Source: Oxalobacteraceae bacterium
GTDB taxonomy: Bacteria; Pseudomonadota; Gammaproteobacteria; Burkholderiales; Burkholderiaceae_D
DNA length: 36,576 nt
Reading direction: 5' to 3'
Assembly: GCA_027490725.1 (NCBI GenBank)
Contig: JAIXXN010000051.1
Coordinates: forward strand, 1-36,576
Within the stretch, counting starts at the first letter, position 1; each line of letters starts with the position of its first letter. The notes beneath the pieces were generated by a model, which ran no database searches, was not told where the DNA came from, and saw only the letters and a program-made list of their open reading frames with translations. The translations under genes were made by a program, and so were the position numbers. Of the stretch, positions 17,701 to 25,135 are shown piece after piece.

Positions 17701-17801
17701 CTGGTAAAAAAGGCTCAAGTACGCAAAACCAACGTCTGCCATGGGGAGGATCGGCACGTGTGTATTGCTTCGTGCGTGACGTGTTGGCGGATGTGACGTA
17801 G
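14781..17801 (+). CDS. Primase / DUF927-type helicase-like replication protein
   Basis: A 1006-aa multidomain protein. Residues ~120-240 look like an archaeo-eukaryotic-type primase core (LMIDVD with Asp131 and Asp133, VVSPSCSAFIY, GLRIYMIVD). PLINSLAHGDTKYRL (398-412) is a phrase common in phage and plasmid primases. About 430-800 is a DUF927-type ATPase: GQTGWYRDVFVMP (548-560), Walker A GASSIGKSS (633-641) and Walker B ALILDEMG (677-684). An Ala-rich segment and a C-terminal Gly-Trp-rich part follow. Known relatives prime and unwind DNA for phage satellites and plasmids. The gene is directly followed by an iteron palindrome, so it probably initiates replication of the excised element there. 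Assignment of the N-terminus as primase is inference. Confidence 0.82.
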   Translation: MQSHSQNVGTADTITQAHTVSFTKFRNTGKTGNNPKAFATKEFSLVDGVLTKSAQISVHQGEAEPVEVRGLHGLCATLHTLDHHTCLLWGVPTQEGARLDVSTKKKRNGKQISRTREYFKYSDQAGVLMIDVDAPAGEDFASVDEVTSRLFAAVPELKNFGYVVSPSCSAFIYNGDDMLRGLGGLRIYMIVDRATDIPAIGKLLVSRLWLKGEGYIKVSESGSMLERSLIDASVWQPERCDFAARGVYNDGLVSKAPPAKVVTIDRTGTPLTLNDLRPLNDSEKAQELALIAAAKADKAPEAAAARAEYVDKRAPRLAAKRGCSVEEAKKTLGEALDGGVLPPEWELTAMDGTTVTVADLLANPKKWHRARFLDPIEPGHRGGEDYCAVAYLDNPAAPLINSLAHGDTKYRLKEPAATKAERTAEAKALAEMTGLPTGFRLTDEYLYYKPFDTDKPASDMRVCGPLHVTASVRDEVSSNHGREVQFVDEFDVHHSWVIPMSMLAGDGKDVRTELMNHGLWISHSPAARLKFMDYLTESKPAVSARCVGQTGWYRDVFVMPDKVVGTCGEEVRYQSTTRTECAYAQLGTTQDWRNSVGRLCKGNSRLIVAASAAFAGMLLHDAGQASGGINFVGASSIGKSSAQLVAASVYGSAKFKQSWKATGNALEATCAIHNDAALILDEMGQVEPRELGAIAYMIGNGEGKGRADRSGAARDRKRWRTMLISSGERTIAQHMGDSGQTVRAGQEVRIVDIPADAGVGHGTFEDLHGMAGGADIAKALAQATASAYGSPSITFLEYLTSTDREELKAGLQVSLGKFAEEYLPPDASGQADRVCARMALIAAAGELATVAGITGWATGEATAAAAACFNAWLSGRGGAGNQEEAAVLSQVRAFFEAHGESRFVNKARGMHERDIPNRVGFREYHDFGDKGWWSYYVLPEMFKKELCKGFDPVVAAKALISAGRLEPGKDNPKTGKKGSSTQNQRLPWGGSARVYCFVRDVLADVT

Positions 17802-17807
17802 CCGGAT

Positions 17808-17833
17808 GGGTGGATTGATAACACAATCCACCC
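17808..17833. terminator. Perfect 10-bp hairpin after the primase gene
   Basis: GGGTGGATTG and CAATCCACCC form a perfect stem with a 6-base loop, seven bases after the stop codon. There is no T run, so it may act as a terminator only together with the next hairpin. Confidence 0.5.
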
Positions 17834-17856
17834 GAAAAACTCCGCAGTAGTCACTT

Positions 17857-17880
17857 AAAGGGGCAGAAATGCCCCTTTGT
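17857..17880 (+). terminator. Rho-independent terminator of the primase gene
   Basis: AAAGGGGC and GCCCCTTT form an 8-bp stem with a 6-base loop (AGAAAT) ending in a short T stretch. It separates the primase transcript from the iteron region. Confidence 0.65.
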
Positions 17881-18267
17881 TACACCTGAGGGAGGCGCGG
17901 TGTAACGCGGTGTTACGGTAGATATTTTAAAGTAGCCTTACAGCCATAAGGCCTCCAATTTTTTGTTACGCCGTTACACCCGTTACACCTAAAAAACTAG
18001 ATGGGTGGGGTCAGAGGCAAGTGTGGTGATGTATGGGCGCGGATGGACACAATATAGTTGTTATATATATAAGTGTTTAAAAAAACACTATCCTATTAAA
18101 TTTTCTTGGTGTAACGCGTAACACTTGCCTCTGACCCCACATACCTTGTTTTTTAGGTGTAACGGGTGTAACGGTGTAACACTTTTCAAGTAAGCCTTAT
18201 GGCTGTAGGGCTACTTCATTTTTCTGAGTGTTACACCGCGTTACACCAGCGCCGGGCTTGGTGTAAC
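17879..18267. other. Palindromic GTGTAAC-iteron region, probable replication origin
   Basis: About 390 bases carry at least eleven exact copies of GTGTAAC/GTTACAC (starting near 17879, 17900, 17973, 17982, 18109, 18157, 18166, 18174, 18230, 18240, 18261) plus near-matches. They sit in a large inverted repeat. Exact arms are 17972-17997 with 18148-18173 (26 bp) and 18005-18024 with 18121-18140 (20 bp). Imperfect outer arms are 17932-17952 with about 18190-18212. The centre (~18045-18105) is strongly AT-rich, with TATATATA and a TGTTT/AAACA hairpin. Iterons, an AT-rich unwinding zone and an adjacent primase/helicase gene are the standard parts of a replication origin. Confidence 0.75.
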
Positions 18268-18346
18268 AAAATGCGCTGTTGCTGCGAAAAGCCCGGTGCT
18301 TTCAGGTCGACATCGTCAGTTGGCCACCAGCGCCACCGCCTGTGGC

Positions 18347-18382
18347 GATACGTCCCCAAAATAAATAATGTCAAAATAGCAA
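18347..18382 (+). promoter_or_regulatory. GATACGTCC-N13-TGTCAAA site, left copy
   Basis: GATACGTCC (18347) and TGTCAAA (18369) are joined by a 13-base AT-rich spacer, followed by GCAA. A second copy with identical spacing lies at 26210-26242 near attR. A hairpin (GCCAC/GTGGC) ends just before the motif. The site lies about 60 bases before the first AlpA-like gene and may be its operator. Confidence 0.45.
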
Positions 18383-18440
18383 TTAGCTATCGCTTCTCTT
18401 GGACTCAGTGGCTAAAATCGCGCTTTTTATTAAGGCGAAT

Positions 18441-18656
18441 ATGCAGCCCGATCACACCCAAGGCGTTGTTCTCCTTTATCGGATATCAAGTGTTATGGAA
18501 AAACTCCAAGTTTGCCGCGCCACCGTATATCGTATGGTCAAACGTGGTGAACTCGAAATGGTTCACTTTGGTCCGAAGGCCTCCCGCATCACCGCCGAAA
18601 GCGTGCACCGCCTTATCTCGGTCGGCAGTAATAGCAACCTACTGGCCCGCAAGTAA
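18441..18656 (+). CDS. AlpA-like helix-turn-helix regulator, copy 1
   Basis: A 71-aa protein. The ATG at 18441 has AAGGCGA upstream; the in-frame TTG at 18399 lacks a site, and this start matches that of the paralogue 263 bases later (both begin MQPD). The body is a MerR-like excisionase/AlpA winged helix (LLYRISSVMEKLQVCRATVYRMVKRGEL) with a wing ending ITAESVHRLI. AlpA-type proteins act as excisionases or as activators of integrase genes in prophage-like elements. Here it lies just downstream of the iteron region and probably controls excision or cargo expression. Confidence 0.82.
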   Translation: MQPDHTQGVVLLYRISSVMEKLQVCRATVYRMVKRGELEMVHFGPKASRITAESVHRLISVGSNSNLLARK

Positions 18657-18703
18657 CAATTTCGACTCAATTGCTAAAGCACACATCCACGCCAAGGAAC
18701 ACT

Positions 18704-18913
18704 ATGCAACCAGACAAAGCCAGTACAACCCAACTGCTGTACCGCGTCTCTAACGTAATGAAAATGCTCGACGTATCCCGTTCAACGGTTTATCGGATGA
18801 TCGACCGGGGTGAGCTAAAGCTAGTTAGGCTAACACCGACATCGGTACGAATATCGGCGGAGAGCGTCCATCGGCTTGCGGAGGGGCGCACCGTTACCAA
18901 GACCCAAGCTTAG
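18704..18913 (+). CDS. AlpA-like helix-turn-helix regulator, copy 2
   Basis: A 69-aa paralogue of the preceding gene, with AAGGAA five bases before the ATG at 18704. It shares the order MQPD, LLYRVSNVMKMLDVSRSTVYRM, RGELKLVRL and RISAESVHRLA with copy 1, about half identical over the whole length. The recognition-helix flank differs (CRAT/SRST, KRGELEM/DRGELKL), so the two may bind related but distinct sites. The 47-base gap suggests one transcript. Tandem duplication followed by divergence is the simplest origin. Confidence 0.82.
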   Translation: MQPDKASTTQLLYRVSNVMKMLDVSRSTVYRMIDRGELKLVRLTPTSVRISAESVHRLAEGRTVTKTQA

Positions 18914-19449
18914 CGCGTCGGCGCCCTTGCCACGGTCTCACCTAGGAGCGAGCCAGCGCCAGCACCTCACTCAATTGCTAAGAATCGAAAGGCTTGATTT
19001 AGGCTTACCAAGTAAATATTCTTTTAAAAATAATTACTTAAAAGCATCTTATTTCACAATGTGAAAAACTATGCCAAGTAAAGTTTCCGGAAACGGCGGG
19101 CGCTGCAGGTAAACGGGGGTATTGCGACGGCATCGTCTACCACCTCACCAAGTTGGTAACTAGCCAAAAGTGCATTGTCCGGAGGGGCGTGAGCCGCGTA
19201 CATCAAGCTCGTCGAGCTCTTCACAGAGGCGTGGACCTAACTGTCAGGCATTGAGTTACGTTAGCCATCCCAGAGTAATGGAGCAGCACGCAACAAAGAA
19301 GGGGGATGAAAAAACGCCTCCTTTTAACAGCAGATGGAATGCAGAAAATTCGCGTTCTGAGCGAGCCCACGTGCTGCGTATGATCGTAAGCAGCACCTTG
19401 CCAGTGGCCCGACCGGCACCAGCGGCCGCGGCCGCGAATACCATTCAAT
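18914..19449. other. Non-coding stretch between regulators and hsdR
   Basis: No credible gene is seen. It contains two small perfect palindromes, TTCACAATGTGAA (19053-19065) and GTTTCCGGAAAC (19083-19094), an AT-rich patch at ~19010-19050 and GC-rich sequence with alternating CGGCCG near 19424-19437. It is downstream of both flanking transcription units. No good terminator is recognisable. Confidence 0.45.
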
Positions 19450-21849
19450 TTACGAACGAGTCCCCGCCGTCTGACTTTTTCCGTCTGCATAAAGATACTT
19501 CTGAAACCCAGCAAACATCGACCTAATCTGTGTGGTTCCACCTAAGTCCGCCACCGCATCCGAAATCGCATTGTTGTACTTCAGCCGTAGCAATGGCGTC
19601 AGCTTGTCAGCGTCCAACTCTTCCACTCCCTGTGTCACGTACTGCGTCAGGACGAAGTCGATAAACGCCTGCTGCCGGTCATCGAAATGTTGATGTGCTT
19701 TCGCCTTGGCCATGTCGGCACGCCGGGCACGCGTTTCAGGTGCTGCAGCAAATGCAACGTAAGCCAGCACATCAAACAGGTCGCTGTTCTCAGCCTCGAT
19801 GGACTTCTGCATCTCTGCCAAAGGCTCCTTACTGAAACCTGCCTCGGCCAAGCCTGCCAGTAAGGCCTTGCGCGTGTCCGGTGAGCTCCAGATGGTGCGC
19901 AGCTCGTCCTCATCCTTGAAGAATTCCGGTAACACCCCGTAAAGGAGCTCAAGGAACTGTGCCGCCGACATCGGCGTGCCGTCGGCGCTCCAGAAAGTGG
20001 TGGCGGTCATGCTTTGGATTAGTCGCGCCTTGCCGTCCGCCAGCTTCACTTCAATCTTTACCGGCCGAGGCGGTTGCGGTGTTGCATCCATTGACGGCGC
20101 AGCGTCTCCATCGTCGTCACCGTCGCCCACGCCGCCGATGCGATCCTCGCCCCCTACTGTCCCAGCTGGCGCTACTGGCTCGGCCGGCTCGCCATCCCAC
20201 TCAGGATCACTAAAGTGGTGGTGGGCCCGGACGTAATCGTAGATTGTGAAATAATCTTTGCCGTCAAAGAGGCGTGTTCCTCGCCCGATGATCTGCTTAA
20301 ACTCGATCATTGAATTTACCGGCCGCATCAATACGATATTACGCACATTGCGCGCATCCACCCCGGTAGACAACTTCTGCGAGGTGGTAAGAATGGTGGG
20401 GATGGTCTTTTCGTTATCCTGAAAATCTCGCAGGGACTGCTCGCCGCGCTCGCCATCATCGGCGGTGACCCGCGTGCAATACATCGGGTCGGTGCTGGTC
20501 TTTATCTGATTGATCAGATCGCGGATCATCAAGGCATGGGCCTGCGTGGCACAGAAAACAATGGTTTTTTGCTTCTGGTCGATCATGCCCATCAAGAGCT
20601 TGACACGGTAAGCCTCCCGCTCGGGGATAACAATAATGCGGTTGAAGTCCCCTTCTACATAGCGTCTGCCCTGCTCAACCTCACCTGCCACCACGGCGTC
20701 ATCAGGAGTGTAGGTATAGTCATCTATTGTGGTGGCAATTTGTTTGACTTTGAATGGTGTCAAGAAGCCGTCGTTGATGCCCTCCTTGAGCGAATACACA
20801 TATACCGGCTCGCCGAAATAGTCATAGGTGTTGGTATTGATCGTGCGCTTGGGCGTGGCCGTCAAACCCAGCTGCACGGCAGGAGAAAAATAGTCAAGGA
20901 TTGCGCGCCAGTTGCCCTCGTCATTCGCCCCGCCTCGGTGGCATTCGTCGACCACGATGAAGTCGAAGAAGTCTGGTGGGTACTCGCCAAAATAGGGTAC
21001 ACCGGCGGGCCCGCTCATGAAGGTCTGAAATATGGTGAAGAAGATGTTGCCGTTCTTCGGTACACGCCCGGCCTTTTTTATTTCGTCGGGAGCAATACGG
21101 ACCAACGAACCTGGAGACGAATTTTCAAAGGCTGAAAATGCGTTATATGCCTGATCTGCCAAGATGTTGCGGTCGGCAAGGAACAGGATGCGAGGGCGGC
21201 GGCTTGGCACCTCGCCTGATTTCCAGTCTTTCAGGTTCCAGCGGCTCTGGAACAGCTTCCATGCCAGTTGAAAAGCAATGAAGGTCTTGCCGGTACCGGT
21301 GGCCAGCGTCAAGAGAACGCGATCGCGTCCGCTAGCCACGGCCTCCAGCACGCGGGTGATCGCTATGTCTTGGTAATAGCGCCCCTGCCATGTGCCGCCG
21401 TGGTCCTCAAATGGCACGGTAGCAAACCGGTCACGCCAAGTTGCGGTGTCATGATCCGCTTCAGCGAAGGTAAGGTTCCACAGCTCCTCCGGGCTTGGGT
21501 ACTGCGCCACGTCGGCTTCAAGGCCGGTGGCCATGTCAATGCCATAAATTTTTTGACCATTGGTGGCGTAGGCAAAGCGCACGGCCAATCTGGTAGCGTA
21601 GCTCTTGGCCTGCGCCACCCCTTCAGTGTAGGGCTTGTCCCACGCCTTGGCCTCGACAGTGGCCAGTTTTGTGTTGCGGTAGACCAGCACGTAGTCAGCA
21701 ATCTCAGCCTTGGCCCGCTTGCCGCCGCCCAGCAGACGTCCGGCAGTGATGCCGTGCTCACGCAGGATGCGGCTGCCTTCAACTACGCCCCAGCCTGCAG
21801 CCTTCAGAGCGGGGTCGATATGGTCGGCACGGGTTTCGGCTTCGTTCAT
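19450..21849 (-). CDS. hsdR: Type I restriction enzyme, restriction/translocase subunit (EcoEI-like HsdR)
   Basis: A 799-aa motor and nuclease subunit. The N-terminal nuclease domain has the PD-(D/E)xK pattern Asp52 with Glu66-Ala-Lys68 (IADYVLVY, TVEAKAW). The superfamily 2 translocase shows Walker A ATGTGKT (183-189), DECH box 301-304 (VVDECHRGG), TATPKR, and motif VI QIIGRGTRL. An acidic low-complexity linker (GGVGDGDDDGDAAPS) leads to an EcoEI-R-type C-terminal domain that docks on the methylase. Length fits the shorter type IB/EcoEI-like group. It starts 13 bases after the hsdS stop and so belongs to the same leftward operon. The active-site residues are present, so restriction should be functional. 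Confidence 0.95.
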   Translation of the reverse strand: MNEAETRADHIDPALKAAGWGVVEGSRILREHGITAGRLLGGGKRAKAEIADYVLVYRNTKLATVEAKAWDKPYTEGVAQAKSYATRLAVRFAYATNGQKIYGIDMATGLEADVAQYPSPEELWNLTFAEADHDTATWRDRFATVPFEDHGGTWQGRYYQDIAITRVLEAVASGRDRVLLTLATGTGKTFIAFQLAWKLFQSRWNLKDWKSGEVPSRRPRILFLADRNILADQAYNAFSAFENSSPGSLVRIAPDEIKKAGRVPKNGNIFFTIFQTFMSGPAGVPYFGEYPPDFFDFIVVDECHRGGANDEGNWRAILDYFSPAVQLGLTATPKRTINTNTYDYFGEPVYVYSLKEGINDGFLTPFKVKQIATTIDDYTYTPDDAVVAGEVEQGRRYVEGDFNRIIVIPEREAYRVKLLMGMIDQKQKTIVFCATQAHALMIRDLINQIKTSTDPMYCTRVTADDGERGEQSLRDFQDNEKTIPTILTTSQKLSTGVDARNVRNIVLMRPVNSMIEFKQIIGRGTRLFDGKDYFTIYDYVRAHHHFSDPEWDGEPAEPVAPAGTVGGEDRIGGVGDGDDDGDAAPSMDATPQPPRPVKIEVKLADGKARLIQSMTATTFWSADGTPMSAAQFLELLYGVLPEFFKDEDELRTIWSSPDTRKALLAGLAEAGFSKEPLAEMQKSIEAENSDLFDVLAYVAFAAAPETRARRADMAKAKAHQHFDDRQQAFIDFVLTQYVTQGVEELDADKLTPLLRLKYNNAISDAVADLGGTTQIRSMFAGFQKYLYADGKSQTAGTRS

Positions 21850-21862
21850 GGCGCGGGTTCTC

Positions 21863-23005
21863 TCACAAGTCGCCGTTGAAGGCGCGGTGCAGCAAGGATT
21901 TTTTCAGCTCGTCGAGGGCGGTGAGCTTTTGCTGGTAGATGACTTCGAGGCGTTCGGTTTCACATTGAAATTCATTTAATCGTTCAACAATACGCAACTG
22001 CTCTTGTAAGGGAGGAAGAGGCACGACGAGTTCGGCCACCGAGGTCGTATTGATAACGCCCTGAGCAGAGCCGGTCGTCATTCCCAGTAGCTGCGCTCTT
22101 CCATGAGCCGAATCACAATATCGTTCAAGAAACGTCGCATTTCCCTCAGTTGGTCGGGCAAAAACTATATTTGCGCAGTTGATCTCACCTGCCCCTTCAG
22201 GTACTGAACAACAATCGCCGCGATTTGCACCAACACGCACAAACAGAAGATCACCTGCTTTCAATTGCGATTTCTTTAACCTTTGATGAAACTCCTTGGT
22301 GACGTACTGGATGCCATCCCAGTTAAGATATCCCCTGCGAACGTTTTGAGAACGAAGGAACGCTATACCGTTCGCTCCGTCACAATAGAACTGAGTGGTG
22401 GGACCTACGTGGCCAACTGAAACTCTGTCACATATAGCCCCGAGTCGCTTGTTCTCCCACCCGTCCCCCCGCTGCGTAAACACCGATTGCAGATGACTCT
22501 CAAAAATAGCCCGCGCATTCTGCATGTTCTTCTCGGCATTGGCCTTGGCGGTGGCGATGCCGTCAAAGGCTTCGTCGAGCATAGTGACGATACGTTGCTG
22601 TTCCGACAATGAATTTGGGTAGGAAATTTGTAAATTTCTGAATGCTGGAACGTCAAGATTCTTTTGAGCCGAGCCCTTGCCTAGTCCAAATATCACGTCA
22701 TTCAAAGCCAACGTCTGCCAATTTAGAAAAACTTGGAGGAGACTATTTGAGTCCTTGGGGGATAAAGTAAGCCCGCTGTCGTTGAGGAAAAATTTCCCGT
22801 TAACAAAACGAGTGCATTCTGCGGACATACCAAAGCGCGAAACAACAATCCGATTTTCTCGATTCGGACTGTCCATGAAAAATGTAGCCCCTCCTCCACC
22901 GTACACTGGATAGATACGCCCCCCGTCACGTTTTTGAACAACACGTGTCCCGTATTCCACATTGCACAGGCTGTCTATAGATACGCTCAGCCACCCCGCC
23001 TTCAT
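21863..23005 (-). CDS. hsdS: Type I restriction-modification specificity subunit
   Basis: A 380-aa DNA-recognition subunit with two target-recognition domains (about 1-130 and 185-335). Each is followed by a coiled-coil spacer: SEQQRIVTMLDEAFDGIATAKANAEKNMQNA, preceded by the typical NLQISYP, and LQEQLRIVERLNEF ... LDELKKSLLHRAFNGDL. The first domain is on the short side but has normal ends. Its start overlaps the hsdM stop as ATGA (23002-23005). Target sequence cannot be read from the protein. No repeats or inverted partial hsdS copies are seen, so phase variation by shuffling is not indicated. Confidence 0.94.
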   Translation of the reverse strand: MKAGWLSVSIDSLCNVEYGTRVVQKRDGGRIYPVYGGGGATFFMDSPNRENRIVVSRFGMSAECTRFVNGKFFLNDSGLTLSPKDSNSLLQVFLNWQTLALNDVIFGLGKGSAQKNLDVPAFRNLQISYPNSLSEQQRIVTMLDEAFDGIATAKANAEKNMQNARAIFESHLQSVFTQRGDGWENKRLGAICDRVSVGHVGPTTQFYCDGANGIAFLRSQNVRRGYLNWDGIQYVTKEFHQRLKKSQLKAGDLLFVRVGANRGDCCSVPEGAGEINCANIVFARPTEGNATFLERYCDSAHGRAQLLGMTTGSAQGVINTTSVAELVVPLPPLQEQLRIVERLNEFQCETERLEVIYQQKLTALDELKKSLLHRAFNGDL

Positions 23006-24456
23006 AACAGCTCCCGAATCGTCGTCAGCACCTCGGCGGCTTCAAGATCCAGTGCCGCAATTTCATCCATGATGTCTTGCGGGCTGCGGTGGGCCACCAT
23101 TTCTCCACCATTTGGATTCTTAACCGACAAGTCATACGTGCTGGCGTTCACCGCCGTCACATCCAGCGACCAGCTCTGCGCTGTGTCGGCAAAGGTTGGC
23201 TGCGCCTGAATGAACGGCGTCAGGTCGTCATCATTCAACGGGTTGGTCTTGCCCATGTTGCGGCCAACGTCCAGTTGGTAGAACCAGACCTTGCGGGTAG
23301 GTGCACCTTTCTCAAAGAACAGCACCACCGTCTTTACGCCCGCCCCCTGAAACGTGCCGCCCGGGCAGTCCAGCACTGTATGCAGATTGCAGGTCTCCAG
23401 CAGCAGCTTACGCAGGCTCACGCTGGCGTTGTCGGTATTGCTCAGGAAGGTATTCTTGATAACGATGGCAGCCCGACCGCCAGCTTTCAGGGACTTGATG
23501 AAGTGCTGCAAGAACAAGAAAGCCGTCTCGCCAGTCTTGACAGGGAAATTCTGTTGCACCTCTTTACGCTCTTTACCGCCAAACGGCGGATTGGCCAAAA
23601 TCACGTCATACCGATCCTTGTCCTGAATGTCGGCGATGTTCTCGGCCAGCGTATTGGCATGGACAATGTTAGGGGCCTCGATACCGTGCAAGATCATGTT
23701 CATGATCGCAATGACATAAGCCAGACTCTTTTTCTCTTTGCCGTAAAAGGTACTGGTTTGCAGTGTTTTTTGGTCCGTCGTGGTCAGGCCGGGCTGCCTT
23801 TGGAGGTAATCAAATGCCTCACACAAGAACCCTGCAGAGCCACAGGCACCGTCGTAAATACGTTCACCAATCTTGGGGGCCGCGACCTGGATCATGGCGC
23901 GGATAAGCGGTCGAGGGGTGTAGTATTCGCCACCGTTGCGCCCAGCGTTGCCCATGTTCTTGATCTTGACTTCATAGAGATGGGACAGTTCGTGCTTCTC
24001 GGTCTGTGAGCGGAAGCGAAGATCGTCCACCAGTTCGATCACATCACGTAAGTTGTAGCCGCTTTGAACACGGTTTTTGATCTCACCGAAGATCTCACCT
24101 ATCTTATATTCAATGGTCTGCGGCCCGGTGGCGCGCTGTTTGAATCCATGCAGGTAGGTAAACAATTTGTTATTGACGAAGTCAAGTAGGTCGTCACCGG
24201 TCATGGCAGTGTTGTGATCCAGCTTGCCATCGGCGCCTTTTGGCGCGGCCCACGACTCCCACCGATACGGCTTGTCTATAATGAAGCTGTAGGTTCTCCC
24301 CTCCAGCTCGGTCTCAAGCGCCTTGTCAGCCTCCAGTGCATCCAAGTACTTTAGAAACAGCAGCCATGAAGATTGCTCTGTGTAGTCCAGCTCGCTGGTG
24401 CAGCCTGAATCCTTGTGCAGTATGTCGTCGATGTTCTTGAAAGTTTGTTCAAACAT
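23002..24456 (-). CDS. hsdM: Type I restriction-modification N6-adenine methyltransferase subunit
   Basis: A 484-aa methylase subunit of usual length. The N-terminal helical domain (MFEQTFKNIDDILHKD ... SELDYTEQSSWLLFLKYLDALE) contacts HsdS. The catalytic domain has the SAM-binding motif I YDGACGSAGFL (201-211) and catalytic motif IV NPPF (289-292). Upstream GGEYYTPRPLIRAM is characteristic of HsdM. With HsdS it makes m6A at the recognition site and protects host DNA. It is the first gene of the hsdM-hsdS-hsdR operon, transcribed leftwards. A TTGACA box lies ~66 bases upstream of the start. Confidence 0.96.
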   Translation of the reverse strand: MFEQTFKNIDDILHKDSGCTSELDYTEQSSWLLFLKYLDALEADKALETELEGRTYSFIIDKPYRWESWAAPKGADGKLDHNTAMTGDDLLDFVNNKLFTYLHGFKQRATGPQTIEYKIGEIFGEIKNRVQSGYNLRDVIELVDDLRFRSQTEKHELSHLYEVKIKNMGNAGRNGGEYYTPRPLIRAMIQVAAPKIGERIYDGACGSAGFLCEAFDYLQRQPGLTTTDQKTLQTSTFYGKEKKSLAYVIAIMNMILHGIEAPNIVHANTLAENIADIQDKDRYDVILANPPFGGKERKEVQQNFPVKTGETAFLFLQHFIKSLKAGGRAAIVIKNTFLSNTDNASVSLRKLLLETCNLHTVLDCPGGTFQGAGVKTVVLFFEKGAPTRKVWFYQLDVGRNMGKTNPLNDDDLTPFIQAQPTFADTAQSWSLDVTAVNASTYDLSVKNPNGGEMVAHRSPQDIMDEIAALDLEAAEVLTTIRELL

Positions 24457-24497
24457 GGGGGCAATGCTTCCTGTGGAGAATGTGCGAGTTGCGAAGG

Positions 24498-24527
24498 ATC
24501 ATGCGTGATTCAGTAACAGTTTGTCAA
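24498..24527 (-). promoter_or_regulatory. Candidate hsdM promoter
   Basis: TTGACA on the minus strand (24522-24527), an 18-base spacer and CATGAT (24498-24503) lie 40-70 bases upstream of the hsdM ATG. Just upstream of the -35 is a GCCCCATTGGGGC near-perfect palindrome (24531-24543) that could be an operator. The -10 is a poor match. Confidence 0.4.
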
Positions 24528-24710
24528 GACGCCCCAATGGGGCGCATTAGGCTTACCCTAGTTGATAGAAAGACGTCATCTTTGCAACCCGGCAGGGTGC
24601 TATTCTGCCCCATGGTTTGCAATCCGGCCATGTTTGTCGGCTGCTAAGGTCGACTATGGTTGACATCTAGACAAGATGATACTATTAGTTATCGTAACTC
24701 TAAGTATCTC

Positions 24711-25133
24711 ATGATGGCTTCTCAACCTAATTCACCTATCGCCCCCAACTCAACTGGCGTGCCTCCGCCACCTCAACAAATGCTTGGCCTTCCTATGGAT
24801 CAGTTGGCCGGTCTCTCAGTAAACGAGCTGAAGGGCAACAAAGTAGCCATCACAATGGTAATGCACTATTACAAGCAGTTGAATGACGAAAATGTGGCAT
24901 TGAAAAATGAACGGAATACACTATCTACCTATGTTTCTGGGTATCGGCAGAAGAAATCTGATTCCAGAATCGGGGCGATCCTGATGGCAATCAGTAACGT
25001 ATTACTGGGGTTTGCCATCAACTTTCTGACTGCTGAGCCGTCTAACAATAGGATAGGCGGAGGGCTTCTTCTGTGCGGATTGTTAATGGTGGTAGCAGGC
25101 TTATATCTCACTCTTCGAAATGAGGATCAGTGA
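24711..25133 (+). CDS. Coiled-coil protein with two C-terminal membrane helices, island cargo
   Basis: A 140-aa protein from the ATG at 24711 (a second ATG follows at once; a TTG at 24660 is possible; no strong ribosome-binding site is seen). Residues 1-40 are Pro/Gln-rich and disordered (PNSTGVPPPPQQMLG), ~45-85 are a charged coiled coil (MHYYKQLNDENVALKNERNTL), and two hydrophobic helices follow (RIGAILMAISNVLLGFAINFL and IGGGLLLCGLLMVVAGLYLTL) with a short cytoplasmic tail. It is divergent from hsdM and three bases from the next gene's likely ATG. Family not recognised. A soluble sensor paired to a small membrane protein is a common defence or toxin layout, but that role is speculative. 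Confidence 0.7.
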   Translation: MMASQPNSPIAPNSTGVPPPPQQMLGLPMDQLAGLSVNELKGNKVAITMVMHYYKQLNDENVALKNERNTLSTYVSGYRQKKSDSRIGAILMAISNVLLGFAINFLTAEPSNNRIGGGLLLCGLLMVVAGLYLTLRNEDQ

Positions 25134-25135
25134 CT

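Noticed and set aside
17879..18267. Repeat cluster as a CRISPR array
   Set aside because: Repeats are 7 bases, irregularly spaced and in both orientations; no spacers or cas genes.
18199..18753. 184-codon frame crossing the iterons and the first AlpA-like gene
   Set aside because: Overlaps the AlpA-like gene in another frame, and the latter has a paralogue and a ribosome-binding site.
19170..19526. 118-codon plus-strand frame with a serine run at the hsdR 3' end
   Set aside because: Low-complexity composition, overlaps the hsdR end, no ribosome-binding site.
21863..23005. Phase-variable hsdS
   Set aside because: No second hsdS fragment, inverted repeat or simple-sequence tract is visible nearby.
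23077..24009. 310-codon plus-strand frame opposite hsdM
   Set aside because: Shadow of the methylase coding strand.
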